Of a stretch of DNA of 20,569 nt, positions 1 to 7,960 are shown piece by piece. The notes below the pieces were generated by a model, which did not search any database, was not told the DNA's origin, and saw nothing but the letters and a program-made list of their open reading frames with translations. This DNA comes from SFHK01 sp963618055 (lineage in GTDB: Bacteria > Bacillota > Clostridia > Christensenellales > Aristaeellaceae): NCBI GenBank assembly GCA_963618055.1, contig CAVERI010000050.1:1-20569 (forward strand), read 5' to 3'. The number at the start of each line of letters is the position of its first letter. Position 1 is the first letter of the stretch. Position numbers and translations under genes: made by a program.

Positions 1-24
1 GAATAGCCAACCCAAATGCGTCAT
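1..24 (-). CDS. Possible 5' end of a leftward gene cut by the window edge
   Basis: An ATG on the minus strand at 24-22 opens a frame with no stop up to the window edge (MTHLGWLF). A purine-rich AGGAAGGG lies directly against this ATG, which is too close for a normal ribosome site; a TTG nine bases further in is better spaced and could be the true start. A good minus-strand promoter lies just upstream (39-67). Only eight codons are visible, so no product can be named. The call rests on the promoter and the ribosome-site-like sequence only. Confidence 0.3.
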
Positions 25-38
25 CCCTTCCTGCCGTT

Positions 39-67
39 ATTATAGCATAATGCCCGTAGGCTGTCAA
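39..67 (-). promoter_or_regulatory. Sigma-A type promoter reading left out of the window
   Basis: On the minus strand TTGACA (67-62) and TATAAT (44-39) are separated by exactly 17 nt, a full consensus match in both hexamers. It points toward the left edge and probably drives a gene that lies mostly outside the window. Confidence 0.7.
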
Positions 68-121
68 GCTTTGAAATCCCGCGCTTGCGGAATTTTGCAC
101 GGGTGTACAGCGGCGAAAAGC

Positions 122-215
122 GATTTGTCAATCTTCCGAAAAGCGCTTGCACAGGGACGTTTGCTTGACAGCACAGGCGCGCTTGGGGTAGAATACAAAC
201 AGGATGCTTGGGGAA
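122..215 (+). repeat. Promoter-bearing repeat, copy 1
   Basis: This 94-bp block recurs at 1278-1371 with about five mismatches by eye. It contains TTGACA (165-170) and TAGAAT (189-194) with an 18-nt spacer, so it supplies the promoter for the gene starting at 269, about 75 bp beyond the -10. Similarity to copy 2 stops soon after 215, before the ribosome site, so the repeat carries the promoter but not the gene. A shortened relative lies at 1876-1930. Confidence 0.85.
165..194 (+). promoter_or_regulatory. Promoter of the 269-652 gene
   Basis: TTGACA (165-170), 18-nt spacer, TAGAAT (189-194). It lies within repeat copy 1 and its -10 is 75 bp ahead of the start codon at 269. Confidence 0.7.
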
Positions 216-268
216 TACGCTGGATAGGCGCAGTCCGTTCCGTTAGACACCAAAAGAGAGGCTGAAGC

Positions 269-652
269 ATGGAGAAGTTTTTCTCGAACATTCCATGGAA
301 TGTAGTTTGTCCAGATGTCCGAGCTTATACAACGCATTACACATTGGAAGACTGCATCGGGTTGCTTTGCAGGAAGAATTCGCATGACATGTTTGAATAT
401 AAATTCTTCTGGAAGAACGCTTATTTCATTATGTTTGATGAGCCGCTGGTTCCGCGCACGTTAGATATGCGGTTCTGCAAAGGCTCGGTTTTTTCGATCG
501 AGTTCGAACAACAGGAAAGCAAAACGAAATTCGTCGTTCGGTTTCACCACGTAGAGGGACAGGCAAATGGTACTCCTTATATCAGCCAGTCACACCTCGA
601 TCAGTTTTTTAGAATCAAGTTGGATGCGAAGCCTTTGTGGCCGGAATGCTGA
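269..652 (+). CDS. Unrecognised small protein (127 aa)
   Basis: I do not recognise this protein. It starts at ATG 269 with a GAGAGG ribosome site (256-261) seven bases upstream, and a promoter at 165-194. The product is soluble-looking, with no signal peptide or membrane helix, and is rich in aromatic residues (a FFWKNAYFIMF stretch near residue 47). Five cysteines are scattered without a metal-site spacing. Codon use is AT-richer than in genes to the right. It is followed 80 bp later by a membrane protein gene without an obvious promoter of its own, so the two may be co-transcribed. Small unrelated genes in arrays are sometimes immunity proteins of toxin systems, but nothing in this sequence proves that. 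Confidence 0.75.
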   Translation: MEKFFSNIPWNVVCPDVRAYTTHYTLEDCIGLLCRKNSHDMFEYKFFWKNAYFIMFDEPLVPRTLDMRFCKGSVFSIEFEQQESKTKFVVRFHHVEGQANGTPYISQSHLDQFFRIKLDAKPLWPEC

Positions 653-732
653 TTCATCATTTCTGCGGCGCATACAGAAATTGGTTCAAAATGGAAGCGG
701 CGGATTCTGCTGCCGCAATAAGGAGTGATTCG

Positions 733-1239
733 GTGGAGAGTTATACGATTTTTGCAAATTCACGGTTGTTTAGAGCGGCTTTAGCGAACTATATTATCGA
801 TGTGTTGTGTGGCATTGTCTGCATTGTCCTCGCACCTCAATTTTATTATATTATGCTTGTTCCGATGTTGCTCTTATCCATCACTTATTGCTGTATCACC
901 GAAAGATGGTGTTTATTGCTTACTTTCAATGAGAATTACTTACTCTATAAACCTCTGTTTAGAAAAGGCAAGCAAATCAGTTATGCGAATTATCCGTGCA
1001 TTCGATACGCTTACTATATGCATGGCAACCTGTTGGCAGCCTACAAGGTTGATTATTTTATTCTTACCAATCGCCGTTTGAGCGATGATGAACTATCTCA
1101 TATCAACCTCGTTGCGCCAAATGAGGATCTGATAAAAATACGCTATACGCGCAAGACCTATCTAAAGCTTATTTCGGTTCTGCCGAGCTCTATTGCAGTC
1201 CAAATAGAAAGCATCTACACTACATACATTAAGGGTTAA
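733..1239 (+). CDS. Small two-helix membrane protein, unknown function (168 aa)
   Basis: The GTG at 733 is chosen because AAGGAG (720-725) sits seven bases upstream; the in-frame ATG at 637 would overlap the previous gene and lacks a site. The first ~70 residues hold a hydrophobic hairpin (about residues 20-38 and 41-58), followed by a cytosolic-looking basic domain of about 110 residues. That topology resembles YcxB/bacterial-PH-like proteins, which also put a short membrane hairpin before a beta-rich domain, but there is no decisive motif. AT-rich codon use matches its two neighbours and differs from the rest of the window. It is probably expressed from the promoter at 165-194 together with the gene at 269. 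Confidence 0.65.
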   Translation: MESYTIFANSRLFRAALANYIIDVLCGIVCIVLAPQFYYIMLVPMLLLSITYCCITERWCLLLTFNENYLLYKPLFRKGKQISYANYPCIRYAYYMHGNLLAAYKVDYFILTNRRLSDDELSHINLVAPNEDLIKIRYTRKTYLKLISVLPSSIAVQIESIYTTYIKG

Positions 1240-1277
1240 CTGTGCCAATACTTATCACGTGATCAGCAAGCAAATGT

Positions 1278-1371
1278 GATTTGTCAATCTTCCGAAAGGC
1301 TCCTGCACAGGGACGTTTGCTTGACAGCGCAGGCGCGCTTGGGGTAGAATACAAATAGGATGCTTGGGGAA
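1278..1371 (+). repeat. Promoter-bearing repeat, copy 2
   Basis: Second copy of the block at 122-215, about 95% identical by eye. It carries TTGACA (1321-1326), an 18-nt spacer and TAGAAT (1345-1350). The -10 to start-codon distance for the gene at 1424 (74 bp) is almost the same as for copy 1 (75 bp), although the sequence after the repeat is unrelated. Confidence 0.85.
1321..1350 (+). promoter_or_regulatory. Promoter of the 1424-1840 gene
   Basis: TTGACA (1321-1326), 18-nt spacer, TAGAAT (1345-1350), inside repeat copy 2. Confidence 0.7.
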
Positions 1372-1423
1372 GCGTATTTCGCATTTTCCCCCATGATCAT
1401 TCATATCCGAAAGGACGCTAAAG

Positions 1424-1840
1424 ATGGATCGTTCATTGAGCGCGGAAGAAGAATACTTCGTCAAAGAATTTATTGTGCCCAATCGCAGAGAAAGAGTTTG
1501 CTGGGAATTAGAGCATGAACGCAAACGTTCCGGTTGTATATGGAGGTTTGCGCACTGCGCAAGAGAATTACTGCGTCCTTCATTGATTCACCCTGTTCTC
1601 ATTCAAAAGGGAGAATTCGTTCTCGACGGGAAGGATTTCCTGCGAAAAATCGGCAATCCCAAGGTTTTTATTATGGACTCCTCCGAAGAGTGGGATCGCG
1701 TGATCATGGACTTTCAATCCGCGCTTGACGAATATCTCGGCAGCGGGCCTTATATCATGATCGATTGCAAGCAGACATTCGCCTTCATTGAAACGGAGTC
1801 CGGGTGCGGGACGCATGAGTTTCTGTATCTGCATAAATAG
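1424..1840 (+). CDS. Unrecognised small protein (138 aa)
   Basis: I do not recognise this protein. ATG 1424 is preceded by AAGG (1411-1414) nine bases upstream and by the promoter in repeat copy 2. The product is a soluble, mixed alpha/beta-looking protein without signal peptide or membrane segment. The N-terminal part (residues 1-50) is charged and helical with four Arg/Glu-rich turns; the C-terminal part has a hydrophobic strand pattern around GPYIMIDCKQTFAF. No catalytic motif is visible. Like the two genes before it, it is AT-rich relative to the window. It has no visible similarity to the 269-652 product despite the shared promoter repeat. Confidence 0.75.
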   Translation: MDRSLSAEEEYFVKEFIVPNRRERVCWELEHERKRSGCIWRFAHCARELLRPSLIHPVLIQKGEFVLDGKDFLRKIGNPKVFIMDSSEEWDRVIMDFQSALDEYLGSGPYIMIDCKQTFAFIETESGCGTHEFLYLHK

Positions 1841-1875
1841 CCATATCTGCGGCGGGAGTTCTATTGCAGCGTTCA

Positions 1876-1930
1876 TCAATCTTCCAAAACGCGCTTGACG
1901 GGCGGGGAAATCCATGCTACAATACAGGTA
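1876..1930 (+). promoter_or_regulatory. Promoter of the ABC-F gene, in a shortened third copy of the repeat
   Basis: TCAATCTTCC-AAA-CGCGCTTG at the left repeats the start of copies 1 and 2, after which the sequence diverges. TTGACG (1895-1900) and TACAAT (1918-1923) have a 17-nt spacer. The first base of the transcript would be near 1930, giving a leader of about 175 nt before the ABC-F start codon. Confidence 0.65.
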
Positions 1931-1983
1931 ATTGAAGAAAGGCGGTCTGCCGGGCAAGATGTTGAACAACTGATCTGAAACGC

Positions 1984-2109
1984 ATGAATCATGAGAAGGC
2001 GCGCTTGTACGCGTCTGGATTTTGTGTGGTTTCGGAGAGGTTGTATTTCTTTTGCCCGAAATGCGCGCAAGAGGCCTCTCCGTATGCCGCGGGGAGGTTT
2101 TCTGTATGA
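1984..2109 (+). CDS. Possible leader ORF overlapping the ABC-F start (41 aa)
   Basis: An ATG at 1984 opens a 41-codon frame whose TGA (2107-2109) overlaps the ABC-F ATG (2106-2108) as ATGA, the arrangement seen in translational coupling. The peptide contains a CPKC pair, resembling the zinc-knuckle half of small cysteine-rich (KTR-type) proteins near resistance genes. No strong ribosome site precedes 1984. A second frame starting at ATG 1991 ends at 2113 and would give an arginine-rich 40-residue peptide; Arg/Lys-x-Arg/Lys motifs are known macrolide-dependent stall sites. A four-codon ORF (MLNN) at 1959-1973 lies further upstream. Which of these is translated cannot be settled here. Confidence 0.35.
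   Translation: MNHEKARLYASGFCVVSERLYFFCPKCAQEASPYAAGRFSV
2033..2097 (+). promoter_or_regulatory. Alternative RNA hairpins around the ABC-F ribosome site
   Basis: CGGAGAGG (2033-2040) is a perfect complement of CCTCTCCG (2075-2082). The same CCTCTCCG can instead pair with CGGGGAGG (2090-2097), seven pairs plus one U-G, which contains the ribosome site of the ABC-F gene. The two pairings exclude each other: one leaves the ribosome site free, the other hides it. This is the layout of a translational attenuator, as known for many inducible resistance genes. Confidence 0.5.
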
Positions 2110-3761
2110 GTGAGCTGCTTCTGGAGGCGACGGGCGTGCGCGTGGACTACGCGCTGCGCCGGGTGTTGGATATTGACCGGTTTGAGCTGTACGACGGCGA
2201 GCGCGTGGGTCTGGTGGGCGAGAACGGCGCGGGGAAGAGCACGCTCCTCGGCGTGCTGGCGGGCGAGCGGATTCCCGACGAGGGCGAGGTTCGGCGGCTG
2301 GGCGCGGTATCGCTGCTTTCGCAGCTGGGCGACACGGACGTGGACGACGAGCGCATGGACGCGCGTTTGAAAAGCGAGTTTTCCGCGCGCGAGAAGCGCG
2401 GCGGGCTGTCCGGCGGCGAGCGCACGCGGCGGCGCATCGCGGGCGCGCTAACCGGCAGCCGTCAGATTCTGCTGGCGGACGAGCCGACGGTGGATTTGGA
2501 TGAGGCGGGCGTGAAGCTGCTTGAAAAGCGGCTGAAGGCCTACGAGGGCGCGATCATACTGGTATCGCACGACCGCGCGCTGCTGGACGCGGTGTGCACG
2601 CGCATCTGCGAACTGGAGGACGGGCGCGTCACGCAATATCCCGGCAGCTACACCGCCTACCGGCGGGAGAAGGAGCGGCGGCTGCAATTCGCGCGCGACG
2701 AGTACGCGGGGTACAGAGCCGAAAAGGCGCGCATTGAAACGATGATTCAGCGCGAGGTGGAGCACGCCTCGCAGAAGCAGCGCCTGCCCAAGCGCATGGG
2801 CAACAGCGAAGCGCGGCTGCACAGGCGCGAGGTGACGAACGCGCAGGGCAAGATTCATCAGGCGCGGCGCGGCTTTGAGTCGCGGCTGGCGCGGCTGGAA
2901 AGGAAGGAGCGGCCGCGCGAGGAGGTTTCCATCCGCATTCATCTGGGCGCGTCGGGCGGCGTTGCCAGCCGTCTGGTCGCCAGCTGCGCGGGGCTTCGGC
3001 TCGCGCCGGGCGGGCAGGCGCTCTTAGAGCGCGCGTCGCTTGTGCTGCCCACCGGCACGCGCACGGCGCTGATCGGCCCGAATGGCTGCGGCAAGACGTC
3101 GCTCATTCGCAAAATCCTCGCGGGCGACGGCGTGAAGGTCAGCCCGGGCGTGCGCATCGGCTACTTCGGCCAGAACCACGAGGAGGTGCTGGACACGGAG
3201 AAGACGGTGCTTGAAAACGTCATGCGCGCGAGCGTCTTTCCGGAATCGGACGTGCGCACGGTGCTTGCGAACCTGAACCTGCGCGCGGACGACGTGTTCA
3301 AGCCCGTGAAGGTGCTGTCCGGCGGCGAGCGCGCCAAGACGAGCCTTGCGTCGCTCTTGGTTTCGGACGCGAATTTCCTGATACTGGACGAGCCGACGAA
3401 CCATCTGGACATTTTCAGTCTGGAGGCGCTGGAGCGCGTGCTGCGCCTGTACGAGGGCACGCTGCTGTTCGTGAGCCACGACCGCGTGTTCGTGCGCGAG
3501 GTGGCTTCGCGGCTGATCTTCTTTGAAAACCGCCGCCTGACCGCCTTCGACGGCACGATGGACGCGTGGCAGGCCGAGCAGGAGGCGCGCGCCGCCGGAC
3601 AGGACGCGCAGGCGCGGGCGCTTCGAATCACATCCCTCGAAATGCGCTTGGCCACCCTCGCCGCCCGCCTGTCCGCCCCGAAAAAGGGCGACTCGCCCGA
3701 CCGCCTCAACGAGGAATACCGCGCCGCCGCCGAGGAGCTGCGCAAGGCGAAAAATTCCTGA
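2106..3761 (+). CDS. ABC-F ATPase, ribosome-protection type (551 aa)
   Basis: A soluble protein with two ABC ATPase domains and no membrane segment, the hallmark of ABC-F proteins that act on the ribosome. First domain: Walker A GENGAGKST (38-46), signature LSGGE (101-105), Walker B with DEPTVDLD (125-132). Second: GPNGCGKT (324-331), LSGGE (404-408), DEPTNHLD (428-435). The linker of about 90 residues (185-275), the part that reaches toward the peptidyl transferase centre, is long, basic and rich in Arg/Gln. The departure from DEPTNHLD in the first domain and the length fit the Vga/VmlR/Msr-like resistance branch better than housekeeping EttA/Uup types, but the exact drug class cannot be read off. 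ATG 2106 is chosen because GGGGAGG (2091-2097) is eight bases upstream; an in-frame TTG at 2022 has no site. Likely controlled by its leader. Confidence 0.93.
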   Translation: MSELLLEATGVRVDYALRRVLDIDRFELYDGERVGLVGENGAGKSTLLGVLAGERIPDEGEVRRLGAVSLLSQLGDTDVDDERMDARLKSEFSAREKRGGLSGGERTRRRIAGALTGSRQILLADEPTVDLDEAGVKLLEKRLKAYEGAIILVSHDRALLDAVCTRICELEDGRVTQYPGSYTAYRREKERRLQFARDEYAGYRAEKARIETMIQREVEHASQKQRLPKRMGNSEARLHRREVTNAQGKIHQARRGFESRLARLERKERPREEVSIRIHLGASGGVASRLVASCAGLRLAPGGQALLERASLVLPTGTRTALIGPNGCGKTSLIRKILAGDGVKVSPGVRIGYFGQNHEEVLDTEKTVLENVMRASVFPESDVRTVLANLNLRADDVFKPVKVLSGGERAKTSLASLLVSDANFLILDEPTNHLDIFSLEALERVLRLYEGTLLFVSHDRVFVREVASRLIFFENRRLTAFDGTMDAWQAEQEARAAGQDAQARALRITSLEMRLATLAARLSAPKKGDSPDRLNEEYRAAAEELRKAKNS

Positions 3762-3890
3762 AGCCGCCGCTATGTTCTTTTTTGCGTAAGGGTTCTTGCG
3801 AATGCTCGATCCATGCCTTCCTTGCTCTATGGTTGTCTGCCCAGCCTGCAAGAGACATAAAATATTTACAGGCTAAGATCTCACAACGCA

Positions 3891-3919
3891 TTGACGGTAT
3901 CACGGTATCGTGATATACT
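3891..3919 (+). promoter_or_regulatory. Promoter with palindromic operator in its spacer
   Basis: TTGACG (3891-3896) and TATACT (3914-3919) are 17 nt apart. The spacer holds TATCACG (3898-3904), GTAT, CGTGATA (3909-3915), a perfect 7-bp inverted repeat that ends in the -10. A dimeric repressor bound here would block RNA polymerase. The HTH-bearing product of the second gene (4218-4682) is the obvious candidate, by inference. Confidence 0.65.
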
Positions 3920-3950
3920 ATAAGCGACAAGGAAGGAGATTGATTGCACG

Positions 3951-4205
3951 ATGCCGGTATTATCAAGGTTTTACGGAATCATCATCCGCATGTATTTTCT
4001 GCAAAGCGAGCATAACCCGCCCCATATTCACGCGATCTATAACGATAATGTGGCTGCGATTGACTTTATGACAGGCGAGGTGCTGGAGGGGGAGCTTCCG
4101 GCAAAAGCGCTGGCAATGGTGCGGGAGTGGACTTTCCTTCACAAAGACGCCTTGCAGGAGATTTGGGAGACACAGGAGTTCAAAAAGCTCCCGCCGCTGG
4201 AATAA
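3951..4205 (+). CDS. DUF4160 family protein (84 aa)
   Basis: The N-terminus MPVLSRFYGIIIRMYF followed by the HNPPHIHA motif (residues 21-28) is characteristic of DUF4160, a small family usually found next to DUF2442 and considered toxin-antitoxin-like, with no proven biochemical activity. The protein covers the whole family length and has no membrane segment or signal peptide. The start ATG has GGAAGGAG (3931-3938) upstream, a somewhat long 12-nt spacing. Twelve bases separate it from the next gene, so the two form an operon from the promoter at 3891-3919. GC is lower than in the flanking operons, as expected of a mobile small pair. Confidence 0.88.
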   Translation: MPVLSRFYGIIIRMYFLQSEHNPPHIHAIYNDNVAAIDFMTGEVLEGELPAKALAMVREWTFLHKDALQEIWETQEFKKLPPLE

Positions 4206-4217
4206 GGAGGGCTGCAT

Positions 4218-4682
4218 ATGTTTCACAAGATAAAGAGTGCTGCGCCGATTTCGGACTTCAGACTGAGCGTTCAGTTCAGCGAGGGCGTTACCAAGGTGTA
4301 TGACGTGAAGCCCCTGTTTGAAAGGCTACCCGTGTTCAGGCAGCTTGAGAACGACCCTGCCGAGTTTGGCTGCGTCGCCGTGGATGTGGGCGGCTACGGC
4401 GTCATCTGGAATGACGATTTGGATTTATCCTGCGACGAGCTGTGGGAAAACGGAGCGGTGGTGAAAACGCCCTTTGACGGATTGATGGCATTCAGCGACG
4501 CTACCGAGCTTTGGGGACTGAACGAAAGCACGCTGCGGAAGGCCATTTCCTACGGAAAGCTGGTAAACGGCGTGGATGTTTGCAAGTTTGGCAAGCAATG
4601 GGTGGTCTCGATTGACGCTATGAAACGGGAATACGGAGCGGCCGTTCGCCGAGAGACAAAGCACAGCGAAAGCATCTATTAA
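4218..4682 (+). CDS. DUF2442 protein with C-terminal helix-turn-helix (154 aa)
   Basis: Residues about 8-88 match the DUF2442 pattern: a short strand-rich domain with a DFRLSV...FSEGVTKVYDVKPL start and a D-GYGVIWNDDLDLSCDELW end. Residues about 92-145 look like a DNA-binding helix-turn-helix (ATELWGLNESTLRKAISYGK) followed by a beta hairpin and a terminal helix, as in excisionase/MerR-like winged helices. DUF2442 proteins of this fused form pair with DUF4160, which fits the preceding gene. It is probably the DNA-binding, autoregulating partner acting at the palindrome in the promoter at 3891-3919. AAGGAGG (4204-4210) lies seven bases ahead of ATG 4218. Whether the pair is a toxin-antitoxin unit in the growth-inhibition sense is not known. 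Confidence 0.87.
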   Translation: MFHKIKSAAPISDFRLSVQFSEGVTKVYDVKPLFERLPVFRQLENDPAEFGCVAVDVGGYGVIWNDDLDLSCDELWENGAVVKTPFDGLMAFSDATELWGLNESTLRKAISYGKLVNGVDVCKFGKQWVVSIDAMKREYGAAVRRETKHSESIY

Positions 4683-4731
4683 CAATTCTCAAGACGGCCG
4701 GCAAATTCCGCGAAAATAAACCCCGCGTTTC

Positions 4732-4759
4732 TTGACAAAGCCCCGTGTTGTGATACAAT
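4732..4759 (+). promoter_or_regulatory. Promoter of the metal-transport operon
   Basis: TTGACA (4732-4737), 16-nt spacer, TACAAT (4754-4759). It lies 67 bp ahead of the first gene and is the only strong promoter seen for the five genes up to 8963. Confidence 0.75.
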
Positions 4760-4760
4760 A

Positions 4761-4818
4761 GGGGCGATGAGCTTCGCCCCGCGGCGGGGTTTATCGTCAA
4801 GTTAGCCATAACTAACTT
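4761..4818 (+). promoter_or_regulatory. Structured leader of the metal operon with GTTAG/CTAAC palindrome
   Basis: Three elements lie between -10 and ribosome site. GGGGCGA (4761-4767) pairs with TCGCCCC (4774-4780). CCCCG (4777-4781) can instead pair with CGGGG (4785-4789), followed by TTTAT, so the two hairpins compete. AAGTTAG (4799-4805) and CTAACTT (4812-4818) form a perfect 7-bp inverted repeat just before GGAGG. GTTAG/CTAAC half-sites are typical of DtxR-family metal regulators, but the 6-nt gap differs from the classical IdeR/DtxR box, so metal control is inferred only. Confidence 0.5.
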
Positions 4819-4831
4819 TGGAGGGATGAAC

Positions 4832-5398
4832 GTGAACGGCTTTCTGTGGGCGGCATTGGCCGCGGGCGCCGCGGCGGCGCTGCCAAGGAAACAAACGCAC
4901 AATCGAATGAAGCTCCCCTCCTTCCGCGGCCTTGCGGAGGTGCGCGCCAGCCTGCCGGGGCGCATGCGCCTGTACATGCCCGCCGTCTCCGGCGCGCGCG
5001 CGCAGGCAGAGCAGATGAAGGCGCAGCTGGAAAGCACGGGCGTCATTCGCCGGGTTGAGATTGAACCGCGCACGGGCTCCGTGCTGATTTGCTACGACGA
5101 GGCCGCCGTGCAGGCGCCGGTGGTGATGGGCGCGGCGATGAAGCTGATGGGGCTGGATGCAAAGGCCGCCGCCGCTCCGGCCGGAAAGCTCCGCGAGGGA
5201 CTGCGAACGCTGATGAGCGGCATAAACGCGGGCGTTCTGGACGCGACCGGAGGTCTTGTGGACGCGAGGACGCTGGCGGCCGGCGTTTTGACCGTCGCGG
5301 CGCTGCGCAGTCGGGCGAAAATCGGCTGGGCCATGCCGGGCGCGCTTACGCTTTTGTGGTGGGCGACCGGCCTGCTGGGAGCGCACGGGTATGAATAA
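4832..5398 (+). CDS. Membrane-associated HMA-like protein 1 (188 aa)
   Basis: Start: GTG 4832 is preferred because GGAGG (4820-4824) is seven bases upstream; the in-frame ATG 4826 touches the ribosome site (it would add two residues). After a short N-terminal hydrophobic stretch there is an HMA-like fold, from LPGRMRLYMP (about residues 40-49) to EPRTGSVLICYDE (about 74-86), that lacks the CxxC metal site of Atx1/CopZ-type domains. A C-terminal hydrophobic helix (GALTLLWWATGLLGA) suggests membrane attachment. First gene of the five-gene operon; overlaps the next by 8 bp. Role by inference: accessory or regulatory partner of the P-type ATPase at 5780. Confidence 0.85.
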   Translation: MNGFLWAALAAGAAAALPRKQTHNRMKLPSFRGLAEVRASLPGRMRLYMPAVSGARAQAEQMKAQLESTGVIRRVEIEPRTGSVLICYDEAAVQAPVVMGAAMKLMGLDAKAAAAPAGKLREGLRTLMSGINAGVLDATGGLVDARTLAAGVLTVAALRSRAKIGWAMPGALTLLWWATGLLGAHGYE

Positions 5399-5777
5399 GC
5401 TGGAGGAAGCGTTCCTGCGGCTCTGCCTCAAGCCCGGCGTTGCGTGCAATCTGCCGGGTCGGCTGCGACTGAGCTTCGGGAAATACCGCCTGCTTCCCAA
5501 GGAGGCGGCGCCCTATCTGCATTACATCCGCGACGTTCTGCGGCTTCTGCCCGGCGTTTCGGACGCGGAAATCAACCCGCGCATCGGCACGGTGCTGGTG
5601 CGCTACGATACCGAAATCACCTCGCCCCGCGCCATTCTGAAATGGGTAGACATCGTGGTGGACGAGGGCCTGCAGATTTCGAAAGAGGAGCTGTGGAGGG
5701 ACGCCGGCGAATCGGAAATGGAGGCGCTCGTGCGCAAACGCCTGATTCTGCGGCTTCCGCAGCAAAAAGAAGGGTAA
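5391..5777 (+). CDS. HMA-like protein 2 (128 aa)
   Basis: A small soluble protein made almost entirely of one HMA-like domain: NLPGRLRLSF (about residues 22-31) opens the first strand and helix, and INPRIGTVLVRYD (about 60-72) forms the central hairpin. There is no CxxC, so it is not a conventional copper or zinc chaperone; the single Cys residues (12, 20) lie before the domain. The last 40 residues are charged. It overlaps the preceding gene by 8 bp and stops 2 bp before the ATPase gene, so expression is coupled. It is similar to the N-terminal domain of the ATPase and to both other accessory proteins, which points to internal duplication within the operon. Confidence 0.85.
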   Translation: MNKLEEAFLRLCLKPGVACNLPGRLRLSFGKYRLLPKEAAPYLHYIRDVLRLLPGVSDAEINPRIGTVLVRYDTEITSPRAILKWVDIVVDEGLQISKEELWRDAGESEMEALVRKRLILRLPQQKEG

Positions 5778-5779
5778 GC

Positions 5780-7959
<2,180 letters not shown>

Positions 7960-7960
<1 letters not shown>

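Noticed and set aside
73..97. Small hairpin CCGC-GCTT-GCGG followed by AATTTT
   Set aside because: Stem of four GC pairs plus a mismatched AT extension; too weak to call a terminator.
1254..1263. Palindrome ATCACGTGAT after the 733-1239 gene
   Set aside because: A 10-bp palindrome is not rare by chance, has no T-tract, and sits outside the promoter repeat.
2022..2105. Longer ABC-F start at TTG 2022
   Set aside because: No ribosome site; the added 28 residues have no counterpart in ABC-F proteins, while GGGGAGG is well placed for ATG 2106.
5444..5779. In-frame N-terminal extension of the P-type ATPase
   Set aside because: It overlaps the HMA-like gene 5391-5777 in another frame and adds 112 low-complexity residues; ATG 5780 gives a normal start right after that gene.
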